A stretch of DNA of 64,000 bases from Alcanivorax sp. GTDB lineage: Bacteria > Pseudomonadota > Gammaproteobacteria > Pseudomonadales > Alcanivoracaceae. Shown here piece by piece: positions 45,236 through 56,941 of this stretch. The notes beneath the pieces are model-generated. The model ran no database searches, was not told the origin of the DNA, and was given only the letters and a program-made list of their open reading frames with translations. Within the stretch, counting starts at the first letter, position 1, and each line of letters begins with the position of its first letter. The DNA lies in contig JAKUPL010000005.1 of assembly GCA_022449455.1 (NCBI GenBank), positions 62,001 to 126,000 on the forward strand. Reading direction: 5' to 3'. The position numbers and the translations under genes were made by a program.

Positions 45236-45993
45236 ACCCACCCGCCGGCGCCCGCCGCGCCACTCCGGGCATCGTCATTCGCAGTGTGTTGTTTTTTATT
45301 CTCTATAACCTGGCCGGCGTCATTCACAGTTTTTTCTGCGTTTTGATCGGTCCGTTTTTACCGTTCCGGAAGCGTTACCGTTTTGTGAACCTGTGGACCG
45401 GCTTTTCCATCGTCTTGCTGCGCCATCTGAACGGCGTGCGGGTACGGGTCGAAGGCCGCGAACATTTACCGGAGGGCGGGTTCGTGGTGCTCGCCAATCA
45501 CCAGAGCAGTTGGGAAACCTTCTTTTTACAATTATTGATTTCCCCCCAGGCCACGGTACTGAAGCGGGAATTGTTATGGCTGCCGTTCTTTGGTTGGGGT
45601 CTGGCATTGCTGCGGCCGATCCGTATCGACCGGGGCAAGGGCAGGGCAGCCCTGAAGGCGCTGCTCAGCCAGGGCACGTCGCGCCTGCATGAAGGGATTC
45701 CAGTGGTTATTTACCCGGAGGGTTCACGGCAATCGCCGGGCACGCTGGGCCATTTTAATCACGGTGGCGCCATGCTCGCCTGCCGCGCCGGCGTACCGGT
45801 GGTGGCCATGGCGCACAACAGCGGTGACTGCTGGCCGGCCCGCTCCTGGTTGCGCTTTCCCGGTGAAATCACCCTGCGTATCAGTCCGGCGATTAATACC
45901 GATGGCAAGGACGCAAAAACCGTGACCGCCGCCGCCGAACAGTGGATTATTTATCACTATCCGGGACGGTTAAACAAAAATACAACGCCCTAA
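45232..45993 (+). CDS. PlsC-type 1-acylglycerol-3-phosphate acyltransferase
   Basis: A 253-residue membrane-associated acyltransferase. An N-terminal hydrophobic helix (VLFFILYNLAGVIHSFFCV) anchors it. The HX4E/D motif is NHQSSWETFF and the acceptor-binding block is YPEGSRQSPG. It makes phosphatidic acid from lysophosphatidic acid. Its Pseudomonas counterpart beside gmhB and gyrB is called LptA/PlsC-like. The coding region is less GC-rich than its neighbours (TTTTTA and ATTATTG runs), as is the end of the SDR and gmhB. The start overlaps gmhB by four bases. Confidence 0.9.
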   Translation: MNPPAGARRATPGIVIRSVLFFILYNLAGVIHSFFCVLIGPFLPFRKRYRFVNLWTGFSIVLLRHLNGVRVRVEGREHLPEGGFVVLANHQSSWETFFLQLLISPQATVLKRELLWLPFFGWGLALLRPIRIDRGKGRAALKALLSQGTSRLHEGIPVVIYPEGSRQSPGTLGHFNHGGAMLACRAGVPVVAMAHNSGDCWPARSWLRFPGEITLRISPAINTDGKDAKTVTAAAEQWIIYHYPGRLNKNTTP

Positions 45994-46079
45994 TTGCGTT
46001 TTCCCGGGATAATACTTACAGTCGGCCGCGATAGCCGCTTATAACTCATGTTCGTCGCTACCGTTAAGGAACACCCGAA

Positions 46080-46445
46080 ATGACCATTAATTTGGATGAT
46101 TACTCCGTCGCCGATCTGGAAAAGCTGATCCGCCAGGCGGAGCGTAAGCTTGAGAAAAAACGCATGGAGGCGGTGAAGAACGCCCAGGCGGAAATCAACA
46201 AAATCGCCAAGGATCTGGGCGTTTCCGTGGACGACCTGCTGGAAGAGAACAAGGGTCGCAAGAAAAAGACCACCGCGCGCAAGTCCACCACCCGCAAGAA
46301 GAAAGCGGGCGTGCGCAAACCGGCCAAGATTAAATACCGTAATCCGAAGGACAGCTCCCAGACCTGGACCGGCCGTGGCAAACGCCCGGTGTGGCTGCGC
46401 GAAGCCGTGGAGCAGGGCGCCAAGCTGGAAGATTTCGAGGTTTAA
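46080..46445 (+). CDS. H-NS-family nucleoid-associated protein
   Basis: A 121-residue protein with an N-terminal coiled-coil oligomerisation region (about 5-50), a long lysine/arginine-rich linker (RKKKTTARKSTTRKKKAG) and the C-terminal H-NS DNA-binding motif KYRNPKD and TWTGRGKRPVWL. It matches the H-NS/Bv3F-type xenogeneic silencers that bind AT-rich DNA. Placement between the plsC-like gene and gyrB is not found in Pseudomonas as I recall it. A basic linker of this size increases affinity for DNA. A perfect hairpin at 46460-46484 follows. Confidence 0.88.
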   Translation: MTINLDDYSVADLEKLIRQAERKLEKKRMEAVKNAQAEINKIAKDLGVSVDDLLEENKGRKKKTTARKSTTRKKKAGVRKPAKIKYRNPKDSSQTWTGRGKRPVWLREAVEQGAKLEDFEV

Positions 46446-46459
46446 GCCCGCCCTGTTCG

Positions 46460-46484
46460 GCGCGACCGGCCCCGCCGGTCGCGC
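46460..46484. terminator. Hairpin between the H-NS gene and convergent gyrB
   Basis: GCGCGACCGGC (46460-46470) pairs perfectly with GCCGGTCGCGC (46474-46484) across three bases. It is followed by TCCTTTCC on the plus strand rather than a T-run, so it is an imperfect but plausible bidirectional terminator between two convergent genes. Confidence 0.6.
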
Positions 46485-46499
46485 GTCCTTTCCGGTCGA

Positions 46500-48917
<2,418 letters not shown>

Positions 48918-48923
48918 CTAATC

Positions 48924-50021
48924 CTATGGGTCGTCCGATATCCGTCGAACACGGCCATGTTCCACGTGGAACATTCTTGCCGCTTCGCCCGTTTCCACCA
49001 CCGCGGGGCCCAGCTGTTCCCGGTCCACCGCGGTAATCAATGTTTGGTGCGCGCCTTGGGCCAGAAATGCCAGCAGGGTCGCCCGATGGTCCTGATCCAG
49101 CTCCGAGCCCAGATCATCCACCAGCAGGGTGCAGACTTTCCCCGCCGCCGCGATCAGCGGCAACTGGGCCAGCACCAGGCCATAGGCCAGTATCTTCGCC
49201 TGGCCGCGGGACACACGATCCCGGGCCAGGGTGCCGCCCACGGTGATCTTCAGCTCCGAGCGATGAAACCCGGTTTGGGTGAACCCGCGACGCAGATCGT
49301 CTTCGCGGGTGCGGGTCAGAGCGTCCAGATAAGACTCCCCGTCCCGGAGGCCGGTCTGCAGCGTCAGGTCACCTTTCAACTCCGGCGCCAACAGCGCCAG
49401 GACCGCTTTCCATTCAGCCTTCAAACGCTGCAAATACCCACTTCGCAACCCTTCAATACTACCAGAAGTCGCCGCCAGTTTCTGGTCCCAGTATGTCAGC
49501 TCACGAGGGCTGATGCGGCGGCTGCGGAGCAGGGCATTGCGATGCTTCAAGGCTGCGTTCGCCTCCTTCCAGGCGGGGAGAAAAGAATGTTCCACGTGGA
49601 ACATTCCCCAATCCACGAACCGCCGGCGCAGGGCGGACGCCCCGAACACCAACTCAACGGACTGCGGGTGCAGAGCCAACACCGGCAGCAGCGCCGCCAC
49701 GTCACTGAGCGCGCCCGGCGTGGCCCCGTTCAATTTCAGGGAATCGATGCCGGACGGGGAGCGACGCACACCCAACCGGTGCTCATGATCCCCCTGGGCC
49801 ACCCGGGCGAACAGGGTCGCCGCCGGGGCGCCGTCCCGGACCAGCCGGGACAGACGGCCGCCACGAAACGAGCGGCCACCGCTGCCAATGAAATAGATGG
49901 CTTCCAGCAAACTGGTCTTGCCGCTGCCGTTGTCGCCGAAAATCAGGTTCAGGCCGGGCGCGGGGGCCAGCTCGGCTTCCCGATAATTACGGAAGTCGGT
50001 CAGTCGCAGATCGGTCAGCAT
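48924..50021 (-). CDS. recF: DNA replication and repair protein RecF
   Basis: A 365-residue RecF, an SMC-like ATPase that loads RecA at gaps with RecO and RecR. Walker A is FGDNGSGKTSLLEAIY (about 29-44) and the signature/Walker B region is SRGQAKILAYGLVLAQ followed by LLVDDLGSELD. Two ParB-binding parS sites are embedded in the coding sequence and each encodes MFHVEH: one in the middle (about residues 140-145) and one near the C-terminus (about 350-355). Family-wide these peptides are not part of the RecF core, so the protein appears to have accommodated the DNA sites. Confidence 0.95.
   Translation of the reverse strand: MLTDLRLTDFRNYREAELAPAPGLNLIFGDNGSGKTSLLEAIYFIGSGGRSFRGGRLSRLVRDGAPAATLFARVAQGDHEHRLGVRRSPSGIDSLKLNGATPGALSDVAALLPVLALHPQSVELVFGASALRRRFVDWGMFHVEHSFLPAWKEANAALKHRNALLRSRRISPRELTYWDQKLAATSGSIEGLRSGYLQRLKAEWKAVLALLAPELKGDLTLQTGLRDGESYLDALTRTREDDLRRGFTQTGFHRSELKITVGGTLARDRVSRGQAKILAYGLVLAQLPLIAAAGKVCTLLVDDLGSELDQDHRATLLAFLAQGAHQTLITAVDREQLGPAVVETGEAARMFHVEHGRVRRISDDP
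48958..48973. promoter_or_regulatory. parS centromere-like site 1 (in recF)
   Basis: TGTTCCACGTGGAACA, a 16-base perfect palindrome identical to the parS consensus used by ParB in Pseudomonas. It lies about 4 kb from the oriC region, within the distance expected for chromosomal parS clusters. Confidence 0.93.
49588..49603. promoter_or_regulatory. parS centromere-like site 2 (in recF)
   Basis: A second exact TGTTCCACGTGGAACA palindrome, 630 bases from the first and in the same reading frame of recF. The two together would nucleate ParB spreading over the dnaA operon for chromosome segregation. Confidence 0.93.
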
Positions 50022-50096
50022 GGACAGGGCGGGGGCGAGGGCGGAAAGCAGGGAGGCAGCGGCCCGGCGGAGCCGCCGGACCGGGTAACAAAAGAA

Positions 50097-51197
50097 TCAG
50101 AGACGCATGGGCATGACCACATACAGGGCCGCCTCGTGCTCCGGATCGGTGACCAGGGCACTGCTGTTGCTGTCGCCCAGTTCCAGCCGGGCCTGGGTGC
50201 CGTCCATGGTGTTCAGCACGTCCAGCAGATAGCTGACATTGAAACCAATCTCCAGGGGGCCGCCGTCGAAATCCACGGAGACTTCTTCCTCCGCTTCCTC
50301 CTGCTCCGGGTTATTGGCCACGATACGCAGGCTGCCCTCGGAGAGCTGCACCCGAACACCGCGATATTTCTCATTGGAAAGAATCGCCACCCGGGCCAGG
50401 GCCTGACGCAGGGTTTCCCGGTCGGCCAGCACCACCCGCGAGCCATCCTTGGGGATCACCCGCTCGTACTCCGGGAACTTGCCGTCCACCAGCTTGGAGG
50501 TAAAGGTAATGGAGCCCGCTACGATACGGACATGATTGCGACCCAGGGTCAGCCGCACGCTCTCGCCGGCGTCGGACAGAATGCGGGCCAGCTCCATCAC
50601 GCCCTTGCGCGGCAGGATCACCGAGGCTTCCTCGCTCTGGCCTTCCATGCTGGCGTCGCACAGGGCCAGCCGGTGGCCGTCGGTGGACACCGCCCGCAGC
50701 ATGCCCGGGCGCAGCTCGAACAGCATGCCGTTGAGGTAGTAACGCACGTCCTGCTGGGCCATGGAAAAGGCGGTGTGGTCGATCAGGTCACGCAGCGAGG
50801 ACGGCGCGATCTCCAGCACCGAGCCGGCGTTGTCCTCATCCTGATTGGGAAACTCGGACGCCGGCAGGGTGGTCAGCGAGAACCGGCTGCGGCCGGAGCG
50901 CACCAGCATGCGCTCGCCGTCCATCTCAAAGCGGATGTCCGCCTCCGCCGGCAGGCTCTTGGCGATGTCCACCAGCTTGCGGGCGGGTACCGTGGTTTCC
51001 CCGGCCTGGTGCTCGCCTTCCAGGGGCAAACGGGCCACCAGCTCCAGTTCAAGATCGGTACCGGTCAGGGAAAGCTGACCGTCGCCCACTTCCATAAGCA
51101 CGTTGGACAGGACCGGCAACGTCTGGCGTTTTTCGACCACCGCGGCCACCTGCTGCAGCGGCTTGAGCAGTTGTTCACGGTTGATGGAGAATTTCAT
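50097..51197 (-). CDS. dnaN: DNA polymerase III beta sliding clamp
   Basis: A 366-residue beta clamp with the three repeated clamp domains. It opens with MKFSINREQLLKPLQQVAAV and ends with the conserved ALYVVMPMRL. The clamp encircles DNA and tethers polymerase III and repair enzymes. It lies between dnaA (29 bases upstream) and recF. The 75-base gap to recF holds a hairpin (50061-50082, arms CCGGCGG/CCGCCGG) without a T-run, perhaps slowing read-through. Confidence 0.97.
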   Translation of the reverse strand: MKFSINREQLLKPLQQVAAVVEKRQTLPVLSNVLMEVGDGQLSLTGTDLELELVARLPLEGEHQAGETTVPARKLVDIAKSLPAEADIRFEMDGERMLVRSGRSRFSLTTLPASEFPNQDEDNAGSVLEIAPSSLRDLIDHTAFSMAQQDVRYYLNGMLFELRPGMLRAVSTDGHRLALCDASMEGQSEEASVILPRKGVMELARILSDAGESVRLTLGRNHVRIVAGSITFTSKLVDGKFPEYERVIPKDGSRVVLADRETLRQALARVAILSNEKYRGVRVQLSEGSLRIVANNPEQEEAEEEVSVDFDGGPLEIGFNVSYLLDVLNTMDGTQARLELGDSNSSALVTDPEHEAALYVVMPMRL

Positions 51198-51226
51198 GTC
51201 TCGCTTTCCCGTTATCAGTGGATCCG

Positions 51227-52642
51227 TCAGGACGTCAGGGTCCTCAGGAGGTTCTGGTAATCTTCTTCTATTTCCGGGTTGGATTCCCGCAATTCCGCCA
51301 CCTTGCGACAGGCGTGCAGCACGGTGGTGTGGTCACGGCCGCCAAAACTTTCCCCGATCTCCGGCAGGCTGTGACTGGTCAATTCCTTGGACAGCGCCAT
51401 CGCCACCTGGCGAGGCCGCGCCACGGACCGGGTGCGCCGTGGTGAATGCAGGTCCGGCACCTTGATCTTGTAGTATTCCGCCACGGTGCGCTGGATATTG
51501 TCGATACTGATCTGCCGCGCCTGCAAGGCAATCAGGTCCTTGAGCGCCTCCTTGATCAGACCGATGTCGATCTGGGCCCCGGTGAACCGCACATGGGCGA
51601 TCACCCGGCGCAGGGCGCCTTCCAGTTCCCGCACGTTGGAGCGGATGCGCTGGGCGATAAAGAAGGCCGCGTCGTTGGGCAGCTCCACCCGGGCTTCCTC
51701 GGCCTTCTTCTTGAGGATCGCCACCCGGGTCTCCAGCTCCGGCGGTTCCAGTGGCTGGGAGAGCCCCCAGCCGAACCGGCTCTTCAGCCGCTCCTCCAGG
51801 CCGTCCACTTCCTTGGGAAACTTGTCGCAGGTCAGAATGATCTGCTGGCCATTTTCCAACAAGGCATTAAAGGTATGGAAGAACTCCTCCTGGGACTGCT
51901 CCTTACCTGCAAAAAACTGAATATCATCGATCAGCAGCGCGTCCACCGACCGGTAGAAGCGCTTGAACTCATTGATGGTCTTGTTGCGCAGCGCCGAAAT
52001 CATGTCCGCCACGAACCGCTCGCTATGCAGGTAGACCACCTTGGCGTTGGGGTTGCGCCGCAACAGCTCATTGCCCACCGCGTGCATCAGGTGGGTCTTG
52101 CCGAGCCCCACGCCGCCGTACAGCAGCAGGGGGTTATAGCCGTGGCTGGCCGGGTTCTCGGCCACCTGCTGGGCCGCCGCGCTGGCCATGCGATTCGACT
52201 TGCCTTCCACGAAGGTCACGAAGGTAAAGCTGGAGTTGAGGTTGCTGCGGTGTTTGGCGGCGCCCCCCAGCTCCGGAGAGACCGCCCGCGGGCGCGGCTC
52301 CACCGACGGCGTGGCGCGCCGCTCGGGGGCCGGGGTCGAGGGCTGGGCCGGCGGCGCCGGGCGGGACCGGGAACTGCCCACTTCCAGACGCACCTGGGGC
52401 AGTGGGCCGGTTTGCAACTCGCCCAGCACCTCGCCGATGCGTTCCAGGTATTTGTCGCGAACCCAGTCGACTACGAAGCGATTGGGCGCGAACAGGGTCA
52501 TTTCTCCCCCGTCCGCGGACGCCGACACCTGCAGCGGTCGGATCCACATATTGAATTGCTGCGAAGGCAATTCGTCCTCCAGCCGCGTCAAACAGCGATG
52601 CCAAAGCTCCTCGGACACGTCCCCGCCTTTGCCAGAATCCAT
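51227..52642 (-). CDS. dnaA: Chromosomal replication initiator DnaA
   Basis: A 471-residue DnaA. Domain I (about 9-90) opens with [20 protein letters not shown]; domain II is a Pro/Ala-rich linker (about 95-140); domain III is the AAA+ ATPase with [15 protein letters not shown] (Walker A) and LLIDDIQFF (Walker B); domain IV has the DnaA-box-binding signature [15 protein letters not shown]. Many relatives start at the GTG eight codons in (52618, giving the usual short SEELW-type beginning), so the ATG at 52642 may be eight residues too far upstream. DnaA boxes upstream imply autoregulation. Confidence 0.97.
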   Translation of the reverse strand: MDSGKGGDVSEELWHRCLTRLEDELPSQQFNMWIRPLQVSASADGGEMTLFAPNRFVVDWVRDKYLERIGEVLGELQTGPLPQVRLEVGSSRSRPAPPAQPSTPAPERRATPSVEPRPRAVSPELGGAAKHRSNLNSSFTFVTFVEGKSNRMASAAAQQVAENPASHGYNPLLLYGGVGLGKTHLMHAVGNELLRRNPNAKVVYLHSERFVADMISALRNKTINEFKRFYRSVDALLIDDIQFFAGKEQSQEEFFHTFNALLENGQQIILTCDKFPKEVDGLEERLKSRFGWGLSQPLEPPELETRVAILKKKAEEARVELPNDAAFFIAQRIRSNVRELEGALRRVIAHVRFTGAQIDIGLIKEALKDLIALQARQISIDNIQRTVAEYYKIKVPDLHSPRRTRSVARPRQVAMALSKELTSHSLPEIGESFGGRDHTTVLHACRKVAELRESNPEIEEDYQNLLRTLTS

Positions 52643-53027
52643 GAAATAAGACTGCGCATTCTATACCCCCGTCCGCCCAATTATCCACAGCTTGACCGGT
52701 GTTTTTCTTTTTTCGCCGGCTGTGGATAAGTAGGCCCACAACCCTGTGCGCGGGCAGGGCGAAAACCCTGGGGATAACCTCGTGCATGAATCTGTTCCAC
52801 AACCGTCGACAGGCTGTCCGCGTGTCGTCACCAGGGGTTACACACAGTTATAAGGCAGTTACCAACATGACAACCCATTGAATAAATTGAACTTTTCAGG
52901 CTTTTCCACAGAAACGGCTTCCCCCTATTACTACCACTGCTTCTAAAAAGAAATTTAAATTCTTAAATCTATTGATAACCGGCTACCCAGGCCGTGCCGG
53001 CCCGAACCGACCGGGCTCGCGGATCGG
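52643..53027. other. oriC: Chromosomal origin of replication (oriC) region
   Basis: The gene-free stretch between dnaA and rpmH. It holds two perfect DnaA boxes, TTATCCACA at 52681-52689 and its complement at 52721-52729, plus one-mismatch boxes TGGGGATAA (52769-52777) and TTTTCCACA (52902-52910). An AT-rich block at 52941-52978 (TTCTAAAAAGAAATTTAAAT and what follows) fits a DNA unwinding element, on the rpmH side of the boxes. This is the layout of pseudomonad origins. I found no sign of other genes here. Confidence 0.9.
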
Positions 53028-53056
53028 TTGACAGCCACCCCGCCCGGGGCTATTAT
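53028..53056 (+). promoter_or_regulatory. Sigma-70 promoter of rpmH-rnpA
   Basis: TTGACA (53028-53033), a 17-base spacer and TATTAT (53051-53056) form a near-consensus promoter. The transcript would start near 53063, about 40 bases before rpmH. Confidence 0.88.
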
Positions 53057-53102
53057 CCGCGCCCTCTTATAGACACCTGAATCCACTTTTGGGGATGACG
53101 CC

Positions 53103-53237
53103 ATGAAACGGACATTCCAACCGAGCAATCTGAAGCGCAAGCGCAACCACGGTTTCCGTGCCCGCATGGCCACCAAAAACGGCCGCAAGGTACTGGCCGC
53201 CCGTCGCGCCAAGGGCCGCAAGCGGCTGACCGTCTGA
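53103..53237 (+). CDS. rpmH: Ribosomal protein L34
   Basis: A 44-residue basic protein, [20 protein letters not shown] at the start and KGRKRLTV at the end, the textbook L34 sequence. It is part of the large ribosomal subunit. Too short for many ORF callers. GGGGA lies eight bases before the ATG. First gene of the rpmH-rnpA-yidC transcript. Confidence 0.98.
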   Translation: MKRTFQPSNLKRKRNHGFRARMATKNGRKVLAARRAKGRKRLTV

Positions 53238-53279
53238 GTCGGCCGTCGGCGCTGACCGTTCTGTCACTGCTGTTTCTCC

Positions 53280-53669
53280 ATGGTGCACCGGTCAGCGCTT
53301 CCAGATTCTCCCTCGCTTTCCTTTACCCGCGATCAACGCCTTCTCGGCGGTGATCAATTCCGGGCCGTCTTTGATGCCCCGGACTTCCGTGTCTCCGACC
53401 GCTATATTCTGATTCTCGCCCGTCGCAACCGTTTGCCGCAGGCTCGTCTTGGTCTGGTGGTGGGGCGCCGTCGTGCCCGCCGGGCGGTGGATCGCGGTGC
53501 CATCAAGCGGCGTGCCCGCGAACAATTCCGATTGCGCCAACATGACCTGGCCGGCCTGGATCTGATCGTTCTGCTCAGGGCGCCCTGTCCACCGGATGGC
53601 GGCCGTTCCGCCACGCCGTTGCTGGCGTCGCTGCTGGACAAGCTGCTTGCCAAGTGCCAGCAAGACTGA
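53280..53669 (+). CDS. rnpA: Ribonuclease P protein component
   Basis: A 129-residue RnpA that assists the catalytic RNA of RNase P in 5' tRNA maturation. The basic core is LGLVVGRRRARRAVDRGAIKRR, equivalent to the RNR motif region; the usual N of RNxxKR is Gly here (RGAIKR). The N-terminus FTRDQRLLGGDQFRAVFD fits the family. The ATG at 53280 and GTG at 53283 both could start; the first 12 residues are not conserved. yidD, which normally follows, is missing: only 42 bases separate rnpA from yidC. Confidence 0.93.
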   Translation: MVHRSALPDSPSLSFTRDQRLLGGDQFRAVFDAPDFRVSDRYILILARRNRLPQARLGLVVGRRRARRAVDRGAIKRRAREQFRLRQHDLAGLDLIVLLRAPCPPDGGRSATPLLASLLDKLLAKCQQD

Positions 53670-53711
53670 GAAACTGCCGTCCGCTTTTTCTCGCCAGAAT
53701 TAAATCTGACT

Positions 53712-55451
53712 ATGGATATCCCTCGCGCGTTAGTGATCACCGGCATTGCCGTTGTCTCCTACCTGCTCATCCAGGCCTGGCAGCAGGACTACATGGCACC
53801 GACGACTCCGGTGACCCAGCAGCAGGCCCCGGCGGACGCCGGGCCCTCCGGCGATGAGGATTCCGCCCATCCTCTGCCCGAGCCGGACGTCGCCAATGAC
53901 AGCGGCGTCCCCGACACCGGCGGTGAACAACCCCAGGCCCCGGCCACCGCGGACACGCCGTCCAACCCCGGGCAGCGCATCCAGGTCAACACCGACGTCC
54001 TGAATCTGGAAATCAATCCGGTGGGGGGCGACATCGTGCGGGTGGCATTGCCGGAATACCCGCGTCATGCCGACACCCCGGACCAGCCCTTCGTGCTGCT
54101 GGAAAACGATCAGGCTCGCACCTACGTGGCGCAAAGCGGCCTGGTCGGCCGCAACGGCACCGACACCAAGGATGGCCGCCCCACCTGGCAGGCCGCCCAG
54201 TCCAGCTACCGGCTGAGCGACGGTGACAAGGAACTGAACGTGGATCTGACGCTGCAGCAGGCCGGCGGCGTGGAGATCATCAAACGCTACACCTTCGAAC
54301 GGGGCAGCTACCTGATCAGGGTCAGCCACATCGTTCGCAACAACAGCGGCGAGCCCTGGCAGGGCGCCCTGTACGGCCAGATCAAGCGCGACGGCAGCGA
54401 GGATCCGGGCAAGAGCAGCCAGGGCATCATTCCCATGCCCACCTATCTGGGCGCCGCCTACTGGAGCGCGGACAAGCCCTACAACAAGCTGCCCTTCGAC
54501 GATATCCAGGAAGAGCCGCTTAAGCTCACCCAGGATGGCGGCTGGATCGCCATGCTGCAGCATTACTTCGTGTCCGCCTGGGTGCCCGACGCCCAGGGCC
54601 GCTACACCTACTCCACCCTGCACCGCCAGAATCGCAACGAGTACCTGCTGCGCTTCGTCGGCGCCAACCAGGAAGTGGCGCCGGGTGAAGAGAAGGTGTT
54701 CTACGCCGAGTTCTACACCGGCCCGAAAATCCAGGACAATCTGGAAGCCATCAGCCCCGGCCTGAACATGACCGTGGACTATGGCTGGCTGTGGTTCATC
54801 GCCCAGCCCATTTTCCACGTGCTGGTGTTCCTGCAGAGCGGCGAACTGGACCTGTTCGGCCTGGACATGGATCTGGGCATGGGCGTCGGCAACTGGGGCG
54901 TGGCCATCATCCTGCTGACGTTCATCATCAAGATGCTGTTCTTCAAGCTCAGCGCCACCAGCTATCGCTCCATGGCCAAGATGCGCAAAGTGGCTCCGGA
55001 AATGCAGCGCATCAAGGAAGAGTACAAGAGCGATCGCCAGAAACAGCAGCAGGAAACCATGAAGCTGTTCCAGCGTGAGAAGATCAACCCGCTGGGGGGC
55101 TGTCTGCCGATGATCGTGCAGATGCCGGTGTTCATTTCCCTGTACTACGTGCTGCTGGAATCCGTGGAGCTGCGCCAGGCGCCGTTCTTCCTGTGGATCA
55201 ACGACCTGTCGGTGATGGACCCCTACTTCGTGCTGCCGATCCTGATGGGCGCGTCCATGTTCCTGCAGACCCGCCTCAACCCGACCCCGGCGGACCCCAC
55301 TCAGGCCCAGGTGATGAAATGGATGCCGCTGGTGTTCTCGGTGTTCATGCTGTGGTTCCCGGCGGGTCTGGTGCTCTACTGGCTGACCAACAACCTGCTG
55401 TCCATCGGCCAGCAGTATGTGATCACCCGCAAGATCGAAAGCGAAAGCTAG
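53712..55451 (+). CDS. yidC: Membrane protein insertase YidC
   Basis: A 579-residue YidC of the proteobacterial type. An N-terminal membrane segment (PRALVITGIAVVSYLLIQAW) is followed by a low-complexity linker and the large periplasmic beta-sandwich (about 90-340), then five membrane segments with the insertase core (KLSATSYRSMAKMRK, GGCLPMIVQMPVFISLYY). YidC inserts and folds inner-membrane proteins, alone or with SecYEG. An intrinsic terminator follows 26 bases after the stop. Confidence 0.97.
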   Translation: MDIPRALVITGIAVVSYLLIQAWQQDYMAPTTPVTQQQAPADAGPSGDEDSAHPLPEPDVANDSGVPDTGGEQPQAPATADTPSNPGQRIQVNTDVLNLEINPVGGDIVRVALPEYPRHADTPDQPFVLLENDQARTYVAQSGLVGRNGTDTKDGRPTWQAAQSSYRLSDGDKELNVDLTLQQAGGVEIIKRYTFERGSYLIRVSHIVRNNSGEPWQGALYGQIKRDGSEDPGKSSQGIIPMPTYLGAAYWSADKPYNKLPFDDIQEEPLKLTQDGGWIAMLQHYFVSAWVPDAQGRYTYSTLHRQNRNEYLLRFVGANQEVAPGEEKVFYAEFYTGPKIQDNLEAISPGLNMTVDYGWLWFIAQPIFHVLVFLQSGELDLFGLDMDLGMGVGNWGVAIILLTFIIKMLFFKLSATSYRSMAKMRKVAPEMQRIKEEYKSDRQKQQQETMKLFQREKINPLGGCLPMIVQMPVFISLYYVLLESVELRQAPFFLWINDLSVMDPYFVLPILMGASMFLQTRLNPTPADPTQAQVMKWMPLVFSVFMLWFPAGLVLYWLTNNLLSIGQQYVITRKIESES

Positions 55452-55476
55452 CGATCCCGTGACATCACCGCTCCGC

Positions 55477-55510
55477 AAAGGCCGGTCCCCGCGACCGGCC
55501 TTTTTCTTTC
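55477..55510 (+). terminator. Intrinsic terminator after yidC
   Basis: AAAGGCCGGTC (55477-55487) pairs with GACCGGCCTTT (55493-55503) over a five-base loop and runs into a T-rich tail (TTTTTCTTTC). It closes the rpmH-rnpA-yidC transcript before mnmE. Confidence 0.92.
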
Positions 55511-55546
55511 TGGCCACCGTGCCCCGGCCCTTTCTATAATTCCGCC

Positions 55547-56923
55547 ATGCCGCTTAGCGCTCCCGATACCATCGTCGCCGTCGCCACCGCCCCCGGCCGG
55601 GGCGGCGTCGGCGTGGTGCGTCTGTCCGGGCCGGACGCCCGGCGCATCGCCGGCGCCTTGATCGGCGACCGGACCCTGACACCGCGCACCGCCCACTTCG
55701 CCCGCTTCCGCGACGCGGAGGGCCAGCTGATCGACGAGGGGCTGGTGCTCTGGTTCCCCGGCCCCGGTTCGTTCACCGGCGAAGAGGTGGTGGAGCTGCA
55801 GGGCCATGGCGGCCCGGTGATCCTGGATACCCTGGTGGCCGCCTGTGTGCGTCACGGCGCTCGCCCGGCGCAGGCCGGAGAGTTTTCCCAGCGCGCCTTC
55901 CTCAACGACAAGATGGACCTGACCCAGGCCGAGGCGATCGCCGATCTGATCGATGCCGGCACCCGGGAATCCGCCCGCGCCGCGCTGAGCTCCCTGCAGG
56001 GCGCCTTCTCCCGGGAGGTGAACACCCTGGTGGAGCAGCTGATCCAGTTGCGCATCTACGTGGAGGCGGCCATCGATTTCCCGGAGGAAGAAATCGACTT
56101 TCTTTCCGAAGGGGGTGTGGCGGACGATCTCACCGACCTGATCGCCCAGGCCGGCACGGTGCTGGCCAGCGCGCGCCAGGGCCGGCTGATCCGCGAGGGC
56201 CTGACCCTGGTGATCGCCGGCAAACCGAACGCCGGCAAGTCGTCTCTGATGAACGCCCTGGCCGGCCACGAGGCCGCCATCGTCACCGAAGTGGCCGGCA
56301 CCACCCGGGATGTGCTGCGCGAAGCCATTCAGCTGGACGGTCTGCCCCTGAATCTGATCGACACCGCCGGGCTGCGTGAGAGCCCGGACCGGGTGGAGCA
56401 GGAAGGCATCCGCCGCGCCTATGACGAAATCCGCAAGGCGGACCGGCTGCTGGTGGTGGTGGATTCCCAGGAGCAGGGCGTGGACCTCACCGATCTGGCG
56501 ACCCTGCTGCCGCGCAGCCAGCAGGAGCTGGACCATCTGGACCTGCCGGTGACCCGGGTGCTCAACAAGGCGGACCTGAGCGGCCTGCCGGCGGGACCGC
56601 GGCCGTCACCGGCGGACACCTTCGCCCTGTCCGCCGCCACCGGCGAGGGCCTGGCGGCGCTGCGCGATCACCTGAAAGCCGTGGCCGGTTATCAGGGCAC
56701 CGGGCAGAGCCGCTTCTCCGCCCGTCGCCGCCATATCACGGCCCTGGAACAGGCCCTGGCCGCCCTGGAAAAAGGCCGCCACCAGCTCCACCAGCACGCC
56801 GCCGGCGAACTGCTGGCCGAAGACCTGCGCGCCGCCCAGCAGGCGCTGGAGGAAATCACCGGTGCCTTCACCGCCGACGATCTGCTGGGGCGCATCTTCT
56901 CGTCTTTCTGTATCGGCAAGTAG
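55547..56923 (+). CDS. mnmE: tRNA modification GTPase MnmE
   Basis: A 458-residue MnmE, which with MnmG forms the 5-carboxymethylaminomethyl group on wobble U34. The folate-binding N-terminal domain opens with [20 protein letters not shown]. The G domain inserted in the helical domain has [14 protein letters not shown] (about 223-236), DTAGLRES and NKADLS. The C-terminal catalytic Cys motif is FCIGK at the very end. Start ATG 55547. Confidence 0.97.
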   Translation: MPLSAPDTIVAVATAPGRGGVGVVRLSGPDARRIAGALIGDRTLTPRTAHFARFRDAEGQLIDEGLVLWFPGPGSFTGEEVVELQGHGGPVILDTLVAACVRHGARPAQAGEFSQRAFLNDKMDLTQAEAIADLIDAGTRESARAALSSLQGAFSREVNTLVEQLIQLRIYVEAAIDFPEEEIDFLSEGGVADDLTDLIAQAGTVLASARQGRLIREGLTLVIAGKPNAGKSSLMNALAGHEAAIVTEVAGTTRDVLREAIQLDGLPLNLIDTAGLRESPDRVEQEGIRRAYDEIRKADRLLVVVDSQEQGVDLTDLATLLPRSQQELDHLDLPVTRVLNKADLSGLPAGPRPSPADTFALSAATGEGLAALRDHLKAVAGYQGTGQSRFSARRRHITALEQALAALEKGRHQLHQHAAGELLAEDLRAAQQALEEITGAFTADDLLGRIFSSFCIGK

Positions 56924-56941
56924 CGTCGCCGGAACGCACCG

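Noticed and set aside
50061-50082. Hairpin between recF and dnaN as a terminator
   Set aside because: Strong GC stem but no T-run, and the genes are normally co-transcribed.
52793-52846. Extra DnaA boxes (TGTTCCACA-like and TTACACACA)
   Set aside because: Each has two mismatches to TTATCCACA, too weak to list beside the better four.
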